Shown here one piece after another: positions 9,130-18,152 of a stretch of 64,000 bases of DNA (the stretch's first letter is position 1; each line of letters starts with the position of its first letter). The position numbers and the translations under genes are program-made. Location: contig JAGXFW010000016.1 in assembly GCA_024637035.1 (NCBI GenBank), positions 1 through 64,000 on the forward strand, in the 5' to 3' direction. The DNA comes from Actinomycetes bacterium. Lineage in GTDB: Bacteria > Actinomycetota > Thermoleophilia > RBG-16-64-13. The notes below the pieces were generated by a model, which was not told the origin of the DNA, did no database searches, and saw only the letters and a list, made by a program, of their open reading frames with translations.

Positions 9130-9797
9130 TGGTTCGGCGCATCAACCTGGTTCCAGTCGACCAGCGGCAGCGCACGAGGACCGACCTTGGGTTTGTGGCT
9201 CTTGGCGTCGCGGCGGTGGTCGTGCTGGTGGGTCTGGCGTTCGGCTACTTCTACTACAGCGGAGCACTATCCGACAAAGAGGCTGAACTGGCCGACCTTC
9301 AGTCTCAGAACGCGCAATTGACGGCGCAGTTGGCCGCGTTGGGCAAGTTCCAGGAGATCGAGACTCAGAGGCAAGCGGCGGAAGACCTCGCCCGCGTCAT
9401 CTACGCGGGGAGGACTCTGGTGTCCGAGGTCCTTGGCGACTTGAGTCTCGTCGTGCCCGACAACGTGTGGTTCAGCACCATCAGCGTCACGGCAGGCGAT
9501 CCGCCACCTGTGCCCATCCCGGGTCAGGCAGACGGCGCCACTCCGGCCGTAGTCACCCAGGGGAGTCTATCGATAACGGGCAACACCTATAGCTTCGAAG
9601 ATGTCGCACGGTTCCTCGTGCGGCTCGATCAGATGCCCTCCCTAGGTTCGGTGGTGTTGGGCTCGGCGGGCGAGCCGGTTGGAGCGGTCGATCCGGCCAA
9701 GGACGTGCGTGGCTTCTCGGTGACCGCCACGGTGTACAACACGCAGACCGAGGATACCCAGTTGCCCGTGAGTCGAGTCGAGGTGGAGGCACCGTGA
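9129..9797 (+). CDS. pilN: Type IV pilus inner-membrane assembly protein PilN
   Basis: A 222-residue bitopic membrane protein. It begins MVRRINLVPVDQR, the classic PilN N-terminus that docks onto PilM. One membrane helix follows at about residues 21-42, then a coiled coil (about 46-80) rich in Gln, Ala and Leu, and a periplasm-type ferredoxin-like domain. The family partners with PilO. ATG at 9129 shares its A with the pilM stop and has GAGGTGGAG upstream. The 3' end overlaps pilO by four bases (GTGA). Confidence 0.92.
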   Translation: MVRRINLVPVDQRQRTRTDLGFVALGVAAVVVLVGLAFGYFYYSGALSDKEAELADLQSQNAQLTAQLAALGKFQEIETQRQAAEDLARVIYAGRTLVSEVLGDLSLVVPDNVWFSTISVTAGDPPPVPIPGQADGATPAVVTQGSLSITGNTYSFEDVARFLVRLDQMPSLGSVVLGSAGEPVGAVDPAKDVRGFSVTATVYNTQTEDTQLPVSRVEVEAP

Positions 9798-10372
9798 GCC
9801 GGCGCAACATCTACATCATCGCCGCCGTCGTGCTTGTGTTGATCGTCGTCGCCTATTGGTTCCTGCTCTTGGACCCGCTGCGTGGGAAGATCACCGCGGT
9901 CGACACGCAGATCGAGACCGAGATGAATACTTTGGCCCAGAACCAGGCCCAGCTGGCCCAATTGGAGCAGACGAAGCTCGATGCTCGCCGCAACCAGGGA
10001 CGCATCGTGGAGCTGGCCAAGATGGTGCCCGCCCGCACCGAGTTGCCGAGTCTTCTGCTCCAGATCCAGGACTTGGCCACGGAGTCGGGCATAGAGTTCA
10101 TGACCATCGCACCGAGTGTCGCCACATCGGCGGGGTTGTACGAGTATGTGACTCTCGGGGCGAAGTTCGAAGGCACCTTCTTCGACCTGAATGATTTCAT
10201 CTACAGGGCGGAGCAGATGGCTGCCGGGCCGGGCAGGATCCTCGCGGTGAAGAGCTTGAACCTGGCGCCCAAGAGTGAAGACCTCGCCAAGGCGTCTCCG
10301 CGCCTCGAGGTCACCATGACGATGAACGCGTTCCAGCGTACCGCGCCGGAGAATCTGGTGCCGATCCAATGA
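9794..10372 (+). CDS. pilO: Type IV pilus inner-membrane assembly protein PilO
   Basis: A 192-residue protein with an N-terminal membrane helix (residues 6-26), a coiled coil (about 33-75, with repeated Gln/Leu heptads) and a C-terminal PilO domain with the FFDLNDFIYRAEQM segment near 129-142. It heterodimerises with PilN on the outer face of the membrane. The GTG start at 9794 overlaps the pilN stop, and the stop overlaps the next gene by ATGA. The product of pilQ would not be expected if the cell is monoderm. Confidence 0.92.
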   Translation: MSRRNIYIIAAVVLVLIVVAYWFLLLDPLRGKITAVDTQIETEMNTLAQNQAQLAQLEQTKLDARRNQGRIVELAKMVPARTELPSLLLQIQDLATESGIEFMTIAPSVATSAGLYEYVTLGAKFEGTFFDLNDFIYRAEQMAAGPGRILAVKSLNLAPKSEDLAKASPRLEVTMTMNAFQRTAPENLVPIQ

Positions 10373-10965
10373 AAGGGCGCCGATCGATGCATGGTAGGGC
10401 GGCTACAACCGGTCTGATAGTGGTGATCCTCATAGCGGCGCTGGCACTCCTCGTTGGGGGCTGTGGGTTGTTCGGGGGGGATGATCCCGCGCAGACTGAC
10501 GAACCGGTGGTCACGGGAGAGACCCTCTCCCCGGTGACCGAAGACCTGACCGGCGACACGGCAGCCGTAGCTCTCGACGAACTCTCGACTTTCCAGAGCA
10601 AGGACCCGTTCCGCCAGCAGGCGCTGCCGCCGACCACCGCCACAACAGGCACCGGGTCGACCGGCACGACTGGTTCCACCACGAGCACCACGGGGAATGG
10701 CTCTACGACCACCACCAAGCCGAGCGGAATCAAGACCGCTCTGCATAGCCTCAAGGTGCTTTCGATCGATGTGGTCAACGGAGTGCCCACGGTGACGTTC
10801 GAGGTGGACGACACTGTATATGAGGACAAGAAGGTTGGGGCCGTGGTCTCCACAACATGGGGACAGATCGAGGTTGTCTCGATCGATGCTGAGGAACAGG
10901 TGGTAGTGTTCCTGCATGGCAGCGAGTTGAGGACTCTGGGAGTCGGGCAGGAGTTCCTTAAGTAG
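10369..10965 (+). CDS. PilP-like lipoprotein or anchored protein closing the pilMNO operon
   Basis: A 198-residue protein with a basic N-terminus and one hydrophobic segment (about residues 14-29) ending LLVGGC, a near-lipobox with Cys about 32. A KDPF motif (about 79-82) follows, the hallmark of PilP, then a Thr/Ser/Gly-rich linker (about 90-115). The C-terminal ~75 residues look like the small beta domain of PilP. In diderm pili PilP links PilNO to the secretin; here it probably plays the same alignment role in the envelope. ATG at 10369 overlaps the pilO stop (ATGA). An alternative ATG lies at 10387. Assignment rests on position, KDPF and topology. Confidence 0.7.
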   Translation: MKGRRSMHGRAATTGLIVVILIAALALLVGGCGLFGGDDPAQTDEPVVTGETLSPVTEDLTGDTAAVALDELSTFQSKDPFRQQALPPTTATTGTGSTGTTGSTTSTTGNGSTTTTKPSGIKTALHSLKVLSIDVVNGVPTVTFEVDDTVYEDKKVGAVVSTTWGQIEVVSIDAEEQVVVFLHGSELRTLGVGQEFLK

Positions 10966-10998
10966 GGTGAGATCAAGAAACCCCTGGCCAGTAGGTCC

Positions 10999-11021
10999 GA
11001 CGGCGCCCCGGGGGCGCCGTC
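10999..11021 (+). terminator. GC-rich hairpin between the pil operon and aroC
   Basis: GACGGCGCC (10999-11007) and GGCGCCGTC (11013-11021) form a perfect 9-bp stem around CCGGG. The following gtcagtttgg has only a short T-run, so it is a hairpin terminator of the weak-tail type. It ends 34 bases before the aroC start and probably separates the pil transcript from the shikimate operon. Confidence 0.6.
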
Positions 11022-11055
11022 GTCAGTTTGGCAGGGTGATGCGGAGGAGGGCGGG

Positions 11056-12246
11056 GTGAGCGGCCTTCGGTTGGTGACTGCGGGGGAGTCCCATGGACCC
11101 GCCGAGCTCTGTGTGCTTGAGGGTGTCCCCGCGGGCCTGCGGGTGGAAGCGACCAGCATCGACCGCGATCTTGCGCGGCGTCAGCGCGGATACGGTCGCG
11201 GCGGGCGGATGGACATCGAGAGGGACTGCGTGCGGATACTCGCCGGCGTCCGCCTCGGCCGCACCCTCGGCACGCCCGTGTGCCTGCTGGTGGAGAACCG
11301 TGACCATGACTCGTGGCGACCTTCCATGCAGCCGGAGCCCGAGGAGGGCTGGATCGTTGACGCGGTGACCGTCCCCCGTCCGGGTCACGCCGATTTCGCC
11401 GGAATGGCCAAGTACGATACCGGGGATGCCCGCGACATACTCGAGCGTTCGAGTGCGAGAGAGACGGTGGGCCGCGTGGCCGCCGGTTCCATCGCGCGGC
11501 TCCTTCTTGCTGAAGTGGGGGTGGAAGTGCGGGGGTTCGTGAGGAGCCTGGGCGGCGTCGGCCTCTCGATCGATTTTCCGGGGCTCGACGCGGCGGAGGT
11601 CGATTGGGCTTCCGTGGACACCTCGGAGTGCGGTTGCCCGGATCCTGCCGTCGAGAGAGAGATGAAGGACCTCGTCGACAGCGCGCGGTTGAGCGGTGAG
11701 TCTCTGGGAGGAGTGTTCGAGATCTGGGCGTGGGGCATGTGCCCCGGCGTGGGAGGGTTCGCCTCGGTGGGCGATCGTCTGGACGGTCGCCTGATGGGTG
11801 CTGTCGGCTCCATCCCGGCCATCAAGGGGGTGGAGATCGGCATGGGGTTCGCCGCAGCCGACCTCCCGGGCTCCGGGGTGCACGACCCGTTTCACGCGGG
11901 CCTAGGGGCCGTGGTGCGCCCCACGAACCGTGCCGGCGGTCTGGAAGGAGGGATGACGAACGGCATGCCTCTCATCCTGCGTGCGGCGATGAAGCCCATT
12001 CCGACCCTGATGAAGCCACTTGCTTCGGTCGACCTGCGAGATGGCTCCGAGGTAAGCGCGCACAAGGAACGGAGCGACGTAGAGGCCGTCGCGGCTGCGC
12101 GTGTCGTGGGGGAAGCTATGGTGGCTCTCGAGTTGGCGTCTGCGTACCTTGAGAAGTTCGGCGGCGACACCGTCGGGCAGTTCCGCTCGAGCGTACATGT
12201 GTACGAGGCAGGATTGGAGGAGCGCGGTCTGTGGCGAAGGTCATAG
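11056..12246 (+). CDS. aroC: Chorismate synthase
   Basis: AroC converts EPSP to chorismate using reduced FMN, the last step of the common aromatic pathway. The 396 residues carry the expected blocks: GESHGPAELCVLEGVP at the N-terminus, the RRQRGYGRGGRMDIE segment near 37-51, and an ARETVGRVAAG block near 134-144. The GTG start at 11056 has an excellent GGAGGAGG five bases upstream. It opens a tightly overlapped aroC-aroK-aroB-aroQ cluster; its 3' end overlaps aroK by 16 bases. Confidence 0.96.
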   Translation: MSGLRLVTAGESHGPAELCVLEGVPAGLRVEATSIDRDLARRQRGYGRGGRMDIERDCVRILAGVRLGRTLGTPVCLLVENRDHDSWRPSMQPEPEEGWIVDAVTVPRPGHADFAGMAKYDTGDARDILERSSARETVGRVAAGSIARLLLAEVGVEVRGFVRSLGGVGLSIDFPGLDAAEVDWASVDTSECGCPDPAVEREMKDLVDSARLSGESLGGVFEIWAWGMCPGVGGFASVGDRLDGRLMGAVGSIPAIKGVEIGMGFAAADLPGSGVHDPFHAGLGAVVRPTNRAGGLEGGMTNGMPLILRAAMKPIPTLMKPLASVDLRDGSEVSAHKERSDVEAVAAARVVGEAMVALELASAYLEKFGGDTVGQFRSSVHVYEAGLEERGLWRRS

Positions 12247-12785
12247 CCGTTTCCGGGTACATGGGCGCGGGGAAGAGCGTAGTCGGAGCACGCGCCGCAT
12301 CGACTCTCGGATGGGAGTTCGTCGACCTCGATCAGTTCGTCGATTCGACGACCGGTCGCACGCCGGAGGAGATATTCGCGAGCCAGGGCGAACAGGGGTT
12401 CCGAGCCGTCGAACTCGAATGTCTCAGGGAAGTCGTGGGGCGGGCGAGGATGGGCCCCGGTCTCGTGCTGGCGTTGGGGGGCGGCGCGCTGACGTCGCCG
12501 GAGGCGGCGGCTATCGTGGCGGACAGTGCTGTGGTGGTCTTTCTGCGGATGTGTCCTGAGGTAGGCTGGGCTAGGGTGGAGGGTTCTGGGAGGCCGCTCG
12601 CCCGTTCGTGGGAGGGATTCGCGGCGCTCGCCGCGGAGAGGGAGTCGATGTACCTGAAGACCGCAGACGAGATCGTCGAGACATCGGGTCTCTCCGTCGA
12701 GGAGGTAACCGAGCGAGTCGTGGACATCGCTCGACGACGATTCGGAGCGGATAGGCCCGTGGTCGATCAGGAGCTTGGAAGATGA
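12231..12785 (+). CDS. aroK: Shikimate kinase
   Basis: This small P-loop kinase phosphorylates shikimate at the 3-hydroxyl. Its 184 residues include Walker A GYMGAGKS (residues 9-16), the DLD shikimate-binding motif near 33-35, and a second glycine block LALGGGALTS near 79-88. The GTG start at 12231 lies inside the aroC coding end, and the stop overlaps aroB (ATGA). There is no fused shikimate dehydrogenase domain. Confidence 0.95.
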   Translation: MAKVIAVSGYMGAGKSVVGARAASTLGWEFVDLDQFVDSTTGRTPEEIFASQGEQGFRAVELECLREVVGRARMGPGLVLALGGGALTSPEAAAIVADSAVVVFLRMCPEVGWARVEGSGRPLARSWEGFAALAAERESMYLKTADEIVETSGLSVEEVTERVVDIARRRFGADRPVVDQELGR

Positions 12786-13873
12786 CGTGGGGCATCGACC
12801 TGATAGGGACCCGCCAGCCGTCGTCGATCGTGGGAGGGGAGAACGCGCTCGGCGTCCTGGCGGAGAGGGCCGCTCTGGTCCGGGGGGCCGGCATTCGTAT
12901 CTTCCTGGTGACTGACAAGAACGTCGAAGCGGCGTGGGGTGGATCCGTCATGCCGTTGTTGTCGGAGTCGTTCGGAGCCGAGGGCATGCGCGTTCTGACT
13001 CCGGGAGAAGCCAGCAAGTCGGCCGCGTCGGCGGTCATGTGCTGGGACTGGTTGTCGGAGGTCGGAGCCCGTCGGGACGACATCGTGGTGGCATTCGGCG
13101 GAGGCATGGTGGGAGATCTGGCCGGTTTCGTGGCGGCGACCTACCTGCGAGGAGTGAGGCTGTGGCAGGTACCGACGACCCTACTCTCGCAGGTCGATTC
13201 GAGCGTCGGGGGGAAGGTGGCCGTGAACCTGCCCAACGGCAAGAACCTCGTCGGTGCGTTCCACCAACCGGAACTGGTCGTGGTCTACCCGGGCTTTCTG
13301 TCGACCCTCTCCGTGGCTGAGTATGCCTCGGGCCTCGGCGAAGTCGTGAAGTACGCCCTTTTGTCCGACGGAGGACTCCTCGACATGCTGGATACCAAGA
13401 CCACCGCGATCCTCGCGCGCGAACCGACTACTCTCAGTCACATCGTCGAGCAGTGCGTGACTTTCAAGGCGGTGGTGGTAGGGGAGGATGAGACTGATCG
13501 TGGACGCCGCGCGATTCTCAACCTGGGTCATACGTTCGGTCATGCCCTCGAGTCCACTCTCGGCTACAACGTGCTACCTCACGGAGCGGCCGTATCACTG
13601 GGACTCGTGGCGGCTCTCGCGGTGAGCGAGACAGCTGTGGGCCTGTCTGAGAGCGTCCGCCCACGCGTAGTCCGATTGCTCGCGCACCTGGGGCTGCCCA
13701 CGCGGATGCCGGATCTGGCCTTCGGACCTATCCTGGAAGCCATGGGGCGCGACAAGAAGGCCACCGCCGACGGCATCGGCTTCGTGTGCCTGTGCTCTGT
13801 TGGTACGCCACAGTGGGGGGTGCGCGTGGATGAAGAGACGCTGCGTGGCGGATTAGAAGCGATCACGGCATGA
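12782..13873 (+). CDS. aroB: 3-dehydroquinate synthase
   Basis: AroB cyclises DAHP to 3-dehydroquinate with NAD and a divalent metal. The 363 residues show the NAD-binding block VAFGGGMVGDLAGFVAATYL near 104-123 and the PTTLLSQVDSSVGGKVAVN block near 131-149. Metal ligands are in GLGEVVKYALL and LNLGHTFGHALE near 241-252. Length is normal. ATG at 12782 overlaps the aroK stop, and the stop overlaps aroQ (ATGA), so translation should be coupled through the operon. Confidence 0.96.
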   Translation: MTWGIDLIGTRQPSSIVGGENALGVLAERAALVRGAGIRIFLVTDKNVEAAWGGSVMPLLSESFGAEGMRVLTPGEASKSAASAVMCWDWLSEVGARRDDIVVAFGGGMVGDLAGFVAATYLRGVRLWQVPTTLLSQVDSSVGGKVAVNLPNGKNLVGAFHQPELVVVYPGFLSTLSVAEYASGLGEVVKYALLSDGGLLDMLDTKTTAILAREPTTLSHIVEQCVTFKAVVVGEDETDRGRRAILNLGHTFGHALESTLGYNVLPHGAAVSLGLVAALAVSETAVGLSESVRPRVVRLLAHLGLPTRMPDLAFGPILEAMGRDKKATADGIGFVCLCSVGTPQWGVRVDEETLRGGLEAITA

Positions 13874-14397
13874 GTGAGAGAGGTACGGATCCGACGAGTG
13901 AGCCATCCGAGTCGACGGGCGAGACGCCTGACTCCCGCCTTCTCGTGGTTCTTCACGGCGTCAATCTCGGGCTACTCGGCGAGCGCCCTGTCATCCACTA
14001 CGGGCGGGTCACGCTGCCCGAGTTGGAGGCGATCGTGTGCGAAGAGGCGCGCGCGCATGGGTGGCGCTGCGAGTGCCATCAGACCGACCATGAGGGCGAG
14101 TTCGTCCAGCTCGTACACGCCGGCCGGCACGCGGACGCCCTACTCGTGAACCCTGGCGCCTGGACGCACTACAGCTATGCCATCCGAGACGCCCTGGAGT
14201 TGGTCACCGGGCCGGTGGCTGAGGTGCACCTATCGGATATCGAGGGGCGCGAGGATTGGCGGAGGGTGTCGGTCGTGGCCGACGTTGCATCGGTGAGGAT
14301 GGCGGGACGTGGACCCGACGGGTACCGTGAGGCGGTGCGCGCTCTGGTCGAGCTCGTGGAGAGTGGTGATGCTGGGACGCCGAAGGAGGGATCGTGA
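13870..14397 (+). CDS. aroQ: 3-dehydroquinate dehydratase, type II
   Basis: A 175-residue protein matching the dodecameric type II dehydroquinase. Catalytic Arg39 and Tyr44 lie in LGERPVIHYG. The flexible-lid block is followed by QTDHEGEFVQ (71-80), the substrate loop NPGAWTHYSYAIRDAL (94-109), and His120 in VAEVHLSD. The usual NGPNLN signature is HGVNLG here, so the enzyme is somewhat diverged, but the active-site residues are intact. A polar extension of about 20 residues precedes the domain. It overlaps aroB and pepP by four bases each. Confidence 0.88.
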   Translation: MSERGTDPTSEPSESTGETPDSRLLVVLHGVNLGLLGERPVIHYGRVTLPELEAIVCEEARAHGWRCECHQTDHEGEFVQLVHAGRHADALLVNPGAWTHYSYAIRDALELVTGPVAEVHLSDIEGREDWRRVSVVADVASVRMAGRGPDGYREAVRALVELVESGDAGTPKEGS

Positions 14398-15491
14398 CGC
14401 AGGTGGTGACTCGCAGCGGGGAGTTCGAGGCTCGGATCGGGGCATTGCGGGAACGACTCGTGGCCGAGGAGCTCGCCGCGCTGGTCGTGCTGGACCACCT
14501 GAACATCAGGTATCTCACTGGGTTCACGGGCAGCGCGGGAGTGGTGGTGGTGCTCCCGGAGGAGATCGTGCTGCTCTCGGACTTCCGGTACCGCACCCAG
14601 GCACGGGAACAGGCGGCCTATGCTCGATTCGTCGAGGTCGAGGGCCATGTCTCCGATCTGCTTGCTGAAGTCCTCGCGGAAGCCGATGGGCGGGTGGGGG
14701 TAGAGAACGACCAGCTGACGGTGCCGCAGTGGGAGCGTTTCGAGCCGAGACTCCGAGCGGTGGAGCCGGTCCTGGTGAACGGACTTGTGTCCGATCTGCG
14801 CCGCTTCAAGTCTGTCGATGAGATACGCGCGATAAGCGAGGCGTGCCGCTTGACTGTGGCGCTGATGGACCGAGTGCGCGAGATCGGGGTCGTCGGCAGG
14901 AGCGAGCGCGATGTGGCTCTCGACCTTGAGATGTGGGCGCGGCGCAATGGATCGGACGAGGTGCCTTTCACGTACATAGTGGCCTACGGCTCGAACGGCG
15001 CGAAACCCCACTCAGTCGCCGGAGACGCTGTGATCGGCGAGGGTGGCCTACTCGTCGTCGACATCGGCACTACGATCGACGGGTACTCCAGCGACATGAC
15101 CCGCACTTTCGCTACCGGCGACGTGGAGAGCGAGTGTCGTCGGGCGTATGACGTCACGCTCGAGGCGCAGGAAGCGGCGCGCGCCTGTGCCGGGCCTGGG
15201 GTACCGTGTTCGGAGGTCGATCGCGTTGCCCGCGAGATCATAGAAGGGCATGGTCTTGGCGAGCTGTTCAAACACGGACTGGGTCATGGTGTCGGCCTCG
15301 ACGTGCACGAGGCGCCTACCTTGAGTCAACGTTCGGAGGATGTCCTGGCCCAGGGGATGGTCGTTACGATCGAACCGGGGGTGTACCTGGAAGGTTCGTG
15401 CGGCGTCAGGATCGAGGACACCGTCGTTGTGACCGCCGTGGGGATCGAGGTGCTGACACCGTACGAGCGCGGGTTCACGGTCGTACGCTAG
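14394..15491 (+). CDS. pepP: Xaa-Pro aminopeptidase (M24B metallopeptidase)
   Basis: This 365-residue creatinase-fold peptidase removes N-terminal residues before proline. The N-terminal creatinase domain (about 15-140) precedes the catalytic pita-bread domain. The five metal ligands are all present: the two Asp of [16 protein letters not shown] (near 223-234), His in [14 protein letters not shown] (near 297), and the Glu residues in TIEPGVYL and VRIEDTV. The GTG start at 14394 has AAGGAGGG three bases upstream and overlaps the aroQ stop. The aroQ-pepP-efp order is common in Gram-positive bacteria, where PepP may clear Pro peptides beside EF-P. Confidence 0.94.
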   Translation: MTQVVTRSGEFEARIGALRERLVAEELAALVVLDHLNIRYLTGFTGSAGVVVVLPEEIVLLSDFRYRTQAREQAAYARFVEVEGHVSDLLAEVLAEADGRVGVENDQLTVPQWERFEPRLRAVEPVLVNGLVSDLRRFKSVDEIRAISEACRLTVALMDRVREIGVVGRSERDVALDLEMWARRNGSDEVPFTYIVAYGSNGAKPHSVAGDAVIGEGGLLVVDIGTTIDGYSSDMTRTFATGDVESECRRAYDVTLEAQEAARACAGPGVPCSEVDRVAREIIEGHGLGELFKHGLGHGVGLDVHEAPTLSQRSEDVLAQGMVVTIEPGVYLEGSCGVRIEDTVVVTAVGIEVLTPYERGFTVVR

Positions 15492-15636
15492 CAGTCAACC
15501 CAGCCCGGCGGCCAGCCCAGGGTAGACGGTCACCTTGCTGAAATGCTGCCGTGGTTCGTGTAGAATGCAGCATCACGAGTCGGGCGTCCGGCGATGGACC
15601 GGTGCCGACGACTTTTTTTTCTTAGGAGGCCGATTG

Positions 15637-16194
15637 GTGATATCCACCAACCAATTCCGTACGGGCATGACTGTCCGATATGAAGACGAGAACTACCGCA
15701 TCGTAGATTTCCAGCACGTCAAGCCGGGCAAGGGCGGTGCGTTCGTCCGCACGAAGCTGAAAAGCCTGGCCACAGGCCGCGTGGTCGACAAGACGTTTCG
15801 TCCGGAGCAGAAGTTCGAGCAGGTGCGCGTGGAGAGCAGGACCATGCAATACCTCTACGATGAACCTGACTCTGTTGTCTTCATGGATTCCGAGTCGTTC
15901 GAGCAGGTAAGTCTGCCCAAGAGTCTGCTCGAGGGACGATACGACCTCATGAAGGTGAACATGGAAGTCGATCTGCTTCTGGTGGATGGGCAGCCGTCGG
16001 ACATGGAGTTGCCCACCTTCGTCGATCTGGAAGTCACAGATACGGCTCCCGGCGTGCGCGGCGATACGGTGAGCGGCGGCACCAAGGAAGCCGTTCTAGA
16101 GACCGGGGCAACCCTTCAGGTGCCGTTGTTCGTCGAGACGGGCACCGTGATCCGCATCGATACTCGGACTCGCGAGTACAATACGCGCGTCTGA
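15637..16194 (+). CDS. efp: Translation elongation factor P
   Basis: EF-P rescues ribosomes stalled at polyproline. The 185-residue product from GTG 15637 has exactly the family length with KOW-like and two OB domains; the modification-site loop VKPGKGGAF places the modifiable Lys at residue 32. The start is decided by AGGAGG at 15624-15629, seven bases upstream. Longer frames starting upstream would only add a non-family extension. A T8 tract lies just before the Shine-Dalgarno sequence. The C-terminal signature near 150-168 (VLETGATLQVPLFVETGTVI) is present. No lysine-modifying EpmA/EpmB or YmfI is nearby. Confidence 0.96.
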   Translation: MISTNQFRTGMTVRYEDENYRIVDFQHVKPGKGGAFVRTKLKSLATGRVVDKTFRPEQKFEQVRVESRTMQYLYDEPDSVVFMDSESFEQVSLPKSLLEGRYDLMKVNMEVDLLLVDGQPSDMELPTFVDLEVTDTAPGVRGDTVSGGTKEAVLETGATLQVPLFVETGTVIRIDTRTREYNTRV

Positions 16195-16244
16195 TCCGAC
16201 CCGCGGCGCGCCCTCACGAGTGCCGCGAGCCATCAGGAGACCCC

Positions 16245-18152
16245 ATGAGATCTCGACAGATCAAGATCACAGATACCAGCTTGCGAGATGCCCACCAGTC
16301 ACTCTGGGCTACTCGGATGCGTATCGGCCACATGGTGCCGGTCCTACGAAAGATGGATCAGATCGGCTTCCATTCGATGGAGGTCTGGGGCGGGGCTACC
16401 TTCGACACATGCCTTCGTTTCCTCGACGAGAATCCGTGGGAGCGCTTGCGCACGATCAAGCATCACTGCCGCCGGACTCCGCTTCAGATGCTCCTGCGCG
16501 GGCAGAATCTCGTGGGCTATCGTCACTACAGTGATGAGATCGTGCGTGACTTCGTCTTGCACGCGGCCGATTCGGGCGTCGACATCTTCCGGGTGTTCGA
16601 TGCATTGAACGACACGCGCAATCACCGTGCGGCGGTCGAGGCGATCAAGGAAGCGGGTAAGCACTATCAGGGTGCGGTCGTGTTCACGATCAGCCCGGTG
16701 CACACTCTCGATCACTACGTCGAGACCGCGCTCGAACTGGTGGCACTCGGCGCCGACAGCATCTGCATCAAAGACATGGCGGCGCTGTTGTCGCCATACT
16801 TCGCCGAGCGTCTGATCACTCGGCTGAAACGGGAGATCGACCTACCGCTGCAGTTGCACTGCCACTACATCGGCGGCCTCGCACCCATGACCTACCTGAA
16901 GGCCATCGAGGCCGGCGTGGATGTGGTCGACACCGCCACCGTGCCACTGGCGTTCGGAGCCAGTCAGCCGGCGACCGAGATGCTGGTGACGGCGCTCAAG
17001 GGCACTCCTTACGACACGGAACTCGATCTTGACGCGCTCTTCGAGGTGGCGGAGTACTTCGAGGGTGTGCGCGACGCCGGTGGATTCGAGCGCGGTGTCA
17101 CCTCCCTCACACACATGAAGGTATATTCGCATCAGGTCCCCGGAGGCATGATCTCGAACCTCATCTCGCAGTTGAAGGAACAGAAGGCCGAGGATCGACT
17201 ACAAGAGGTTCTGGAGGAGATCCCTAAAGTGCGGGCTGAGGTCGGCTATCCTCCTCTGGTCACTCCCATGAGCCAGATCGTGGGAACTCAAGCCGTTCTC
17301 AACATCCTGATCGGCAAGCGCTGGCAAGTCGTGCCGGATGAGATGAAGGCCTACCTGCGTGGTCGATACGGGAGAGCCCCGGGTCCCATCGACCCGGATA
17401 TAAGGCGTAGGGTCCTGGGCGATGAGGAGTCCATCAGTGTGAGGCCCGCGGACCTCATCAGTGAGACCCTCGAGCAGTATCGCGAAGAGATCGGCTCACT
17501 TGCCCGCAGCGAGGAAGACGTGATCAGCTACGCCCTCTTCCCGAACGCGGCACGTAGCTACTTCGAGCGTCGTCACAGCGGGGCCGAGCAGGATGTGTTC
17601 CTCACGGGCGAGGCCGAAGTCGAGCCCGCCCCGGCGCCGCCGAGTGTGGGCGGCGACCGCGTGCGCGACCTGATAAAGGCGGTCGAGAGCTCCGACATCG
17701 ACGAAGTGACAGTCGAAGACGCGGGGATGCGCATCACGATCAGAAAGGGTGGGCAGCCGCGCACAGACCCGGCCTTCGCCCAACCCGCGTTCGCTCCACA
17801 ACAAGCAGTCGCCGAGCCGGCGCTCGTGCCGGTGGGCGCACCCCAGCTGGAGTCCGCCGTCGGGGGCCCCCAGGCTGTCGCGCCCGTGCCTGGTGCCGAC
17901 ACCGGCTTCTATGAGGTCGTTGCGCCGATGGTGGGTACGTTCTATTCGGCACCATCACCCACGAATCCGCCGTTCGTCGAGGTCGGCACACACGTGGATG
18001 AAGGCGACGCCCTGTGCATCCTCGAAGCCATGAAACTCATGAACGAGGTGGCCTCGGAGGTCTCGGGCACGATACGGACCGTGTTCGTCAGCGACGCGCA
18101 GCCCGTCGAGTACGGCCAGCCGCTTTTCGCGGTGGAACTCGACCAGCCCTAG
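16245..18152 (+). CDS. Pyruvate carboxylase subunit B-type protein: carboxyltransferase domain fused to a complete AccB-like biotin carrier
   Basis: A 635-residue protein. Residues about 1-280 are the TIM-barrel carboxyltransferase (ITDTSLRDAHQSLWATRMR, metal-binding LHCHYIGG near 203-210). The conserved domain follows to about 460. After a Pro/Ala-rich linker, the C-terminal ~165 residues look like an AccB: an N-terminal segment (VRDLIKAVESSDIDEVTVED near 471-490), another Pro/Ala/Gln linker, then a biotinyl domain with EAMKLMNEV near 592-600. With the biotin carboxylase encoded next it should form a two-subunit pyruvate carboxylase or oxaloacetate decarboxylase. No membrane beta subunit is seen, which favours pyruvate carboxylase. 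ATG at 16245 has AGGAG upstream. It sits exactly where accB is expected. Confidence 0.88.
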   Translation: MRSRQIKITDTSLRDAHQSLWATRMRIGHMVPVLRKMDQIGFHSMEVWGGATFDTCLRFLDENPWERLRTIKHHCRRTPLQMLLRGQNLVGYRHYSDEIVRDFVLHAADSGVDIFRVFDALNDTRNHRAAVEAIKEAGKHYQGAVVFTISPVHTLDHYVETALELVALGADSICIKDMAALLSPYFAERLITRLKREIDLPLQLHCHYIGGLAPMTYLKAIEAGVDVVDTATVPLAFGASQPATEMLVTALKGTPYDTELDLDALFEVAEYFEGVRDAGGFERGVTSLTHMKVYSHQVPGGMISNLISQLKEQKAEDRLQEVLEEIPKVRAEVGYPPLVTPMSQIVGTQAVLNILIGKRWQVVPDEMKAYLRGRYGRAPGPIDPDIRRRVLGDEESISVRPADLISETLEQYREEIGSLARSEEDVISYALFPNAARSYFERRHSGAEQDVFLTGEAEVEPAPAPPSVGGDRVRDLIKAVESSDIDEVTVEDAGMRITIRKGGQPRTDPAFAQPAFAPQQAVAEPALVPVGAPQLESAVGGPQAVAPVPGADTGFYEVVAPMVGTFYSAPSPTNPPFVEVGTHVDEGDALCILEAMKLMNEVASEVSGTIRTVFVSDAQPVEYGQPLFAVELDQP

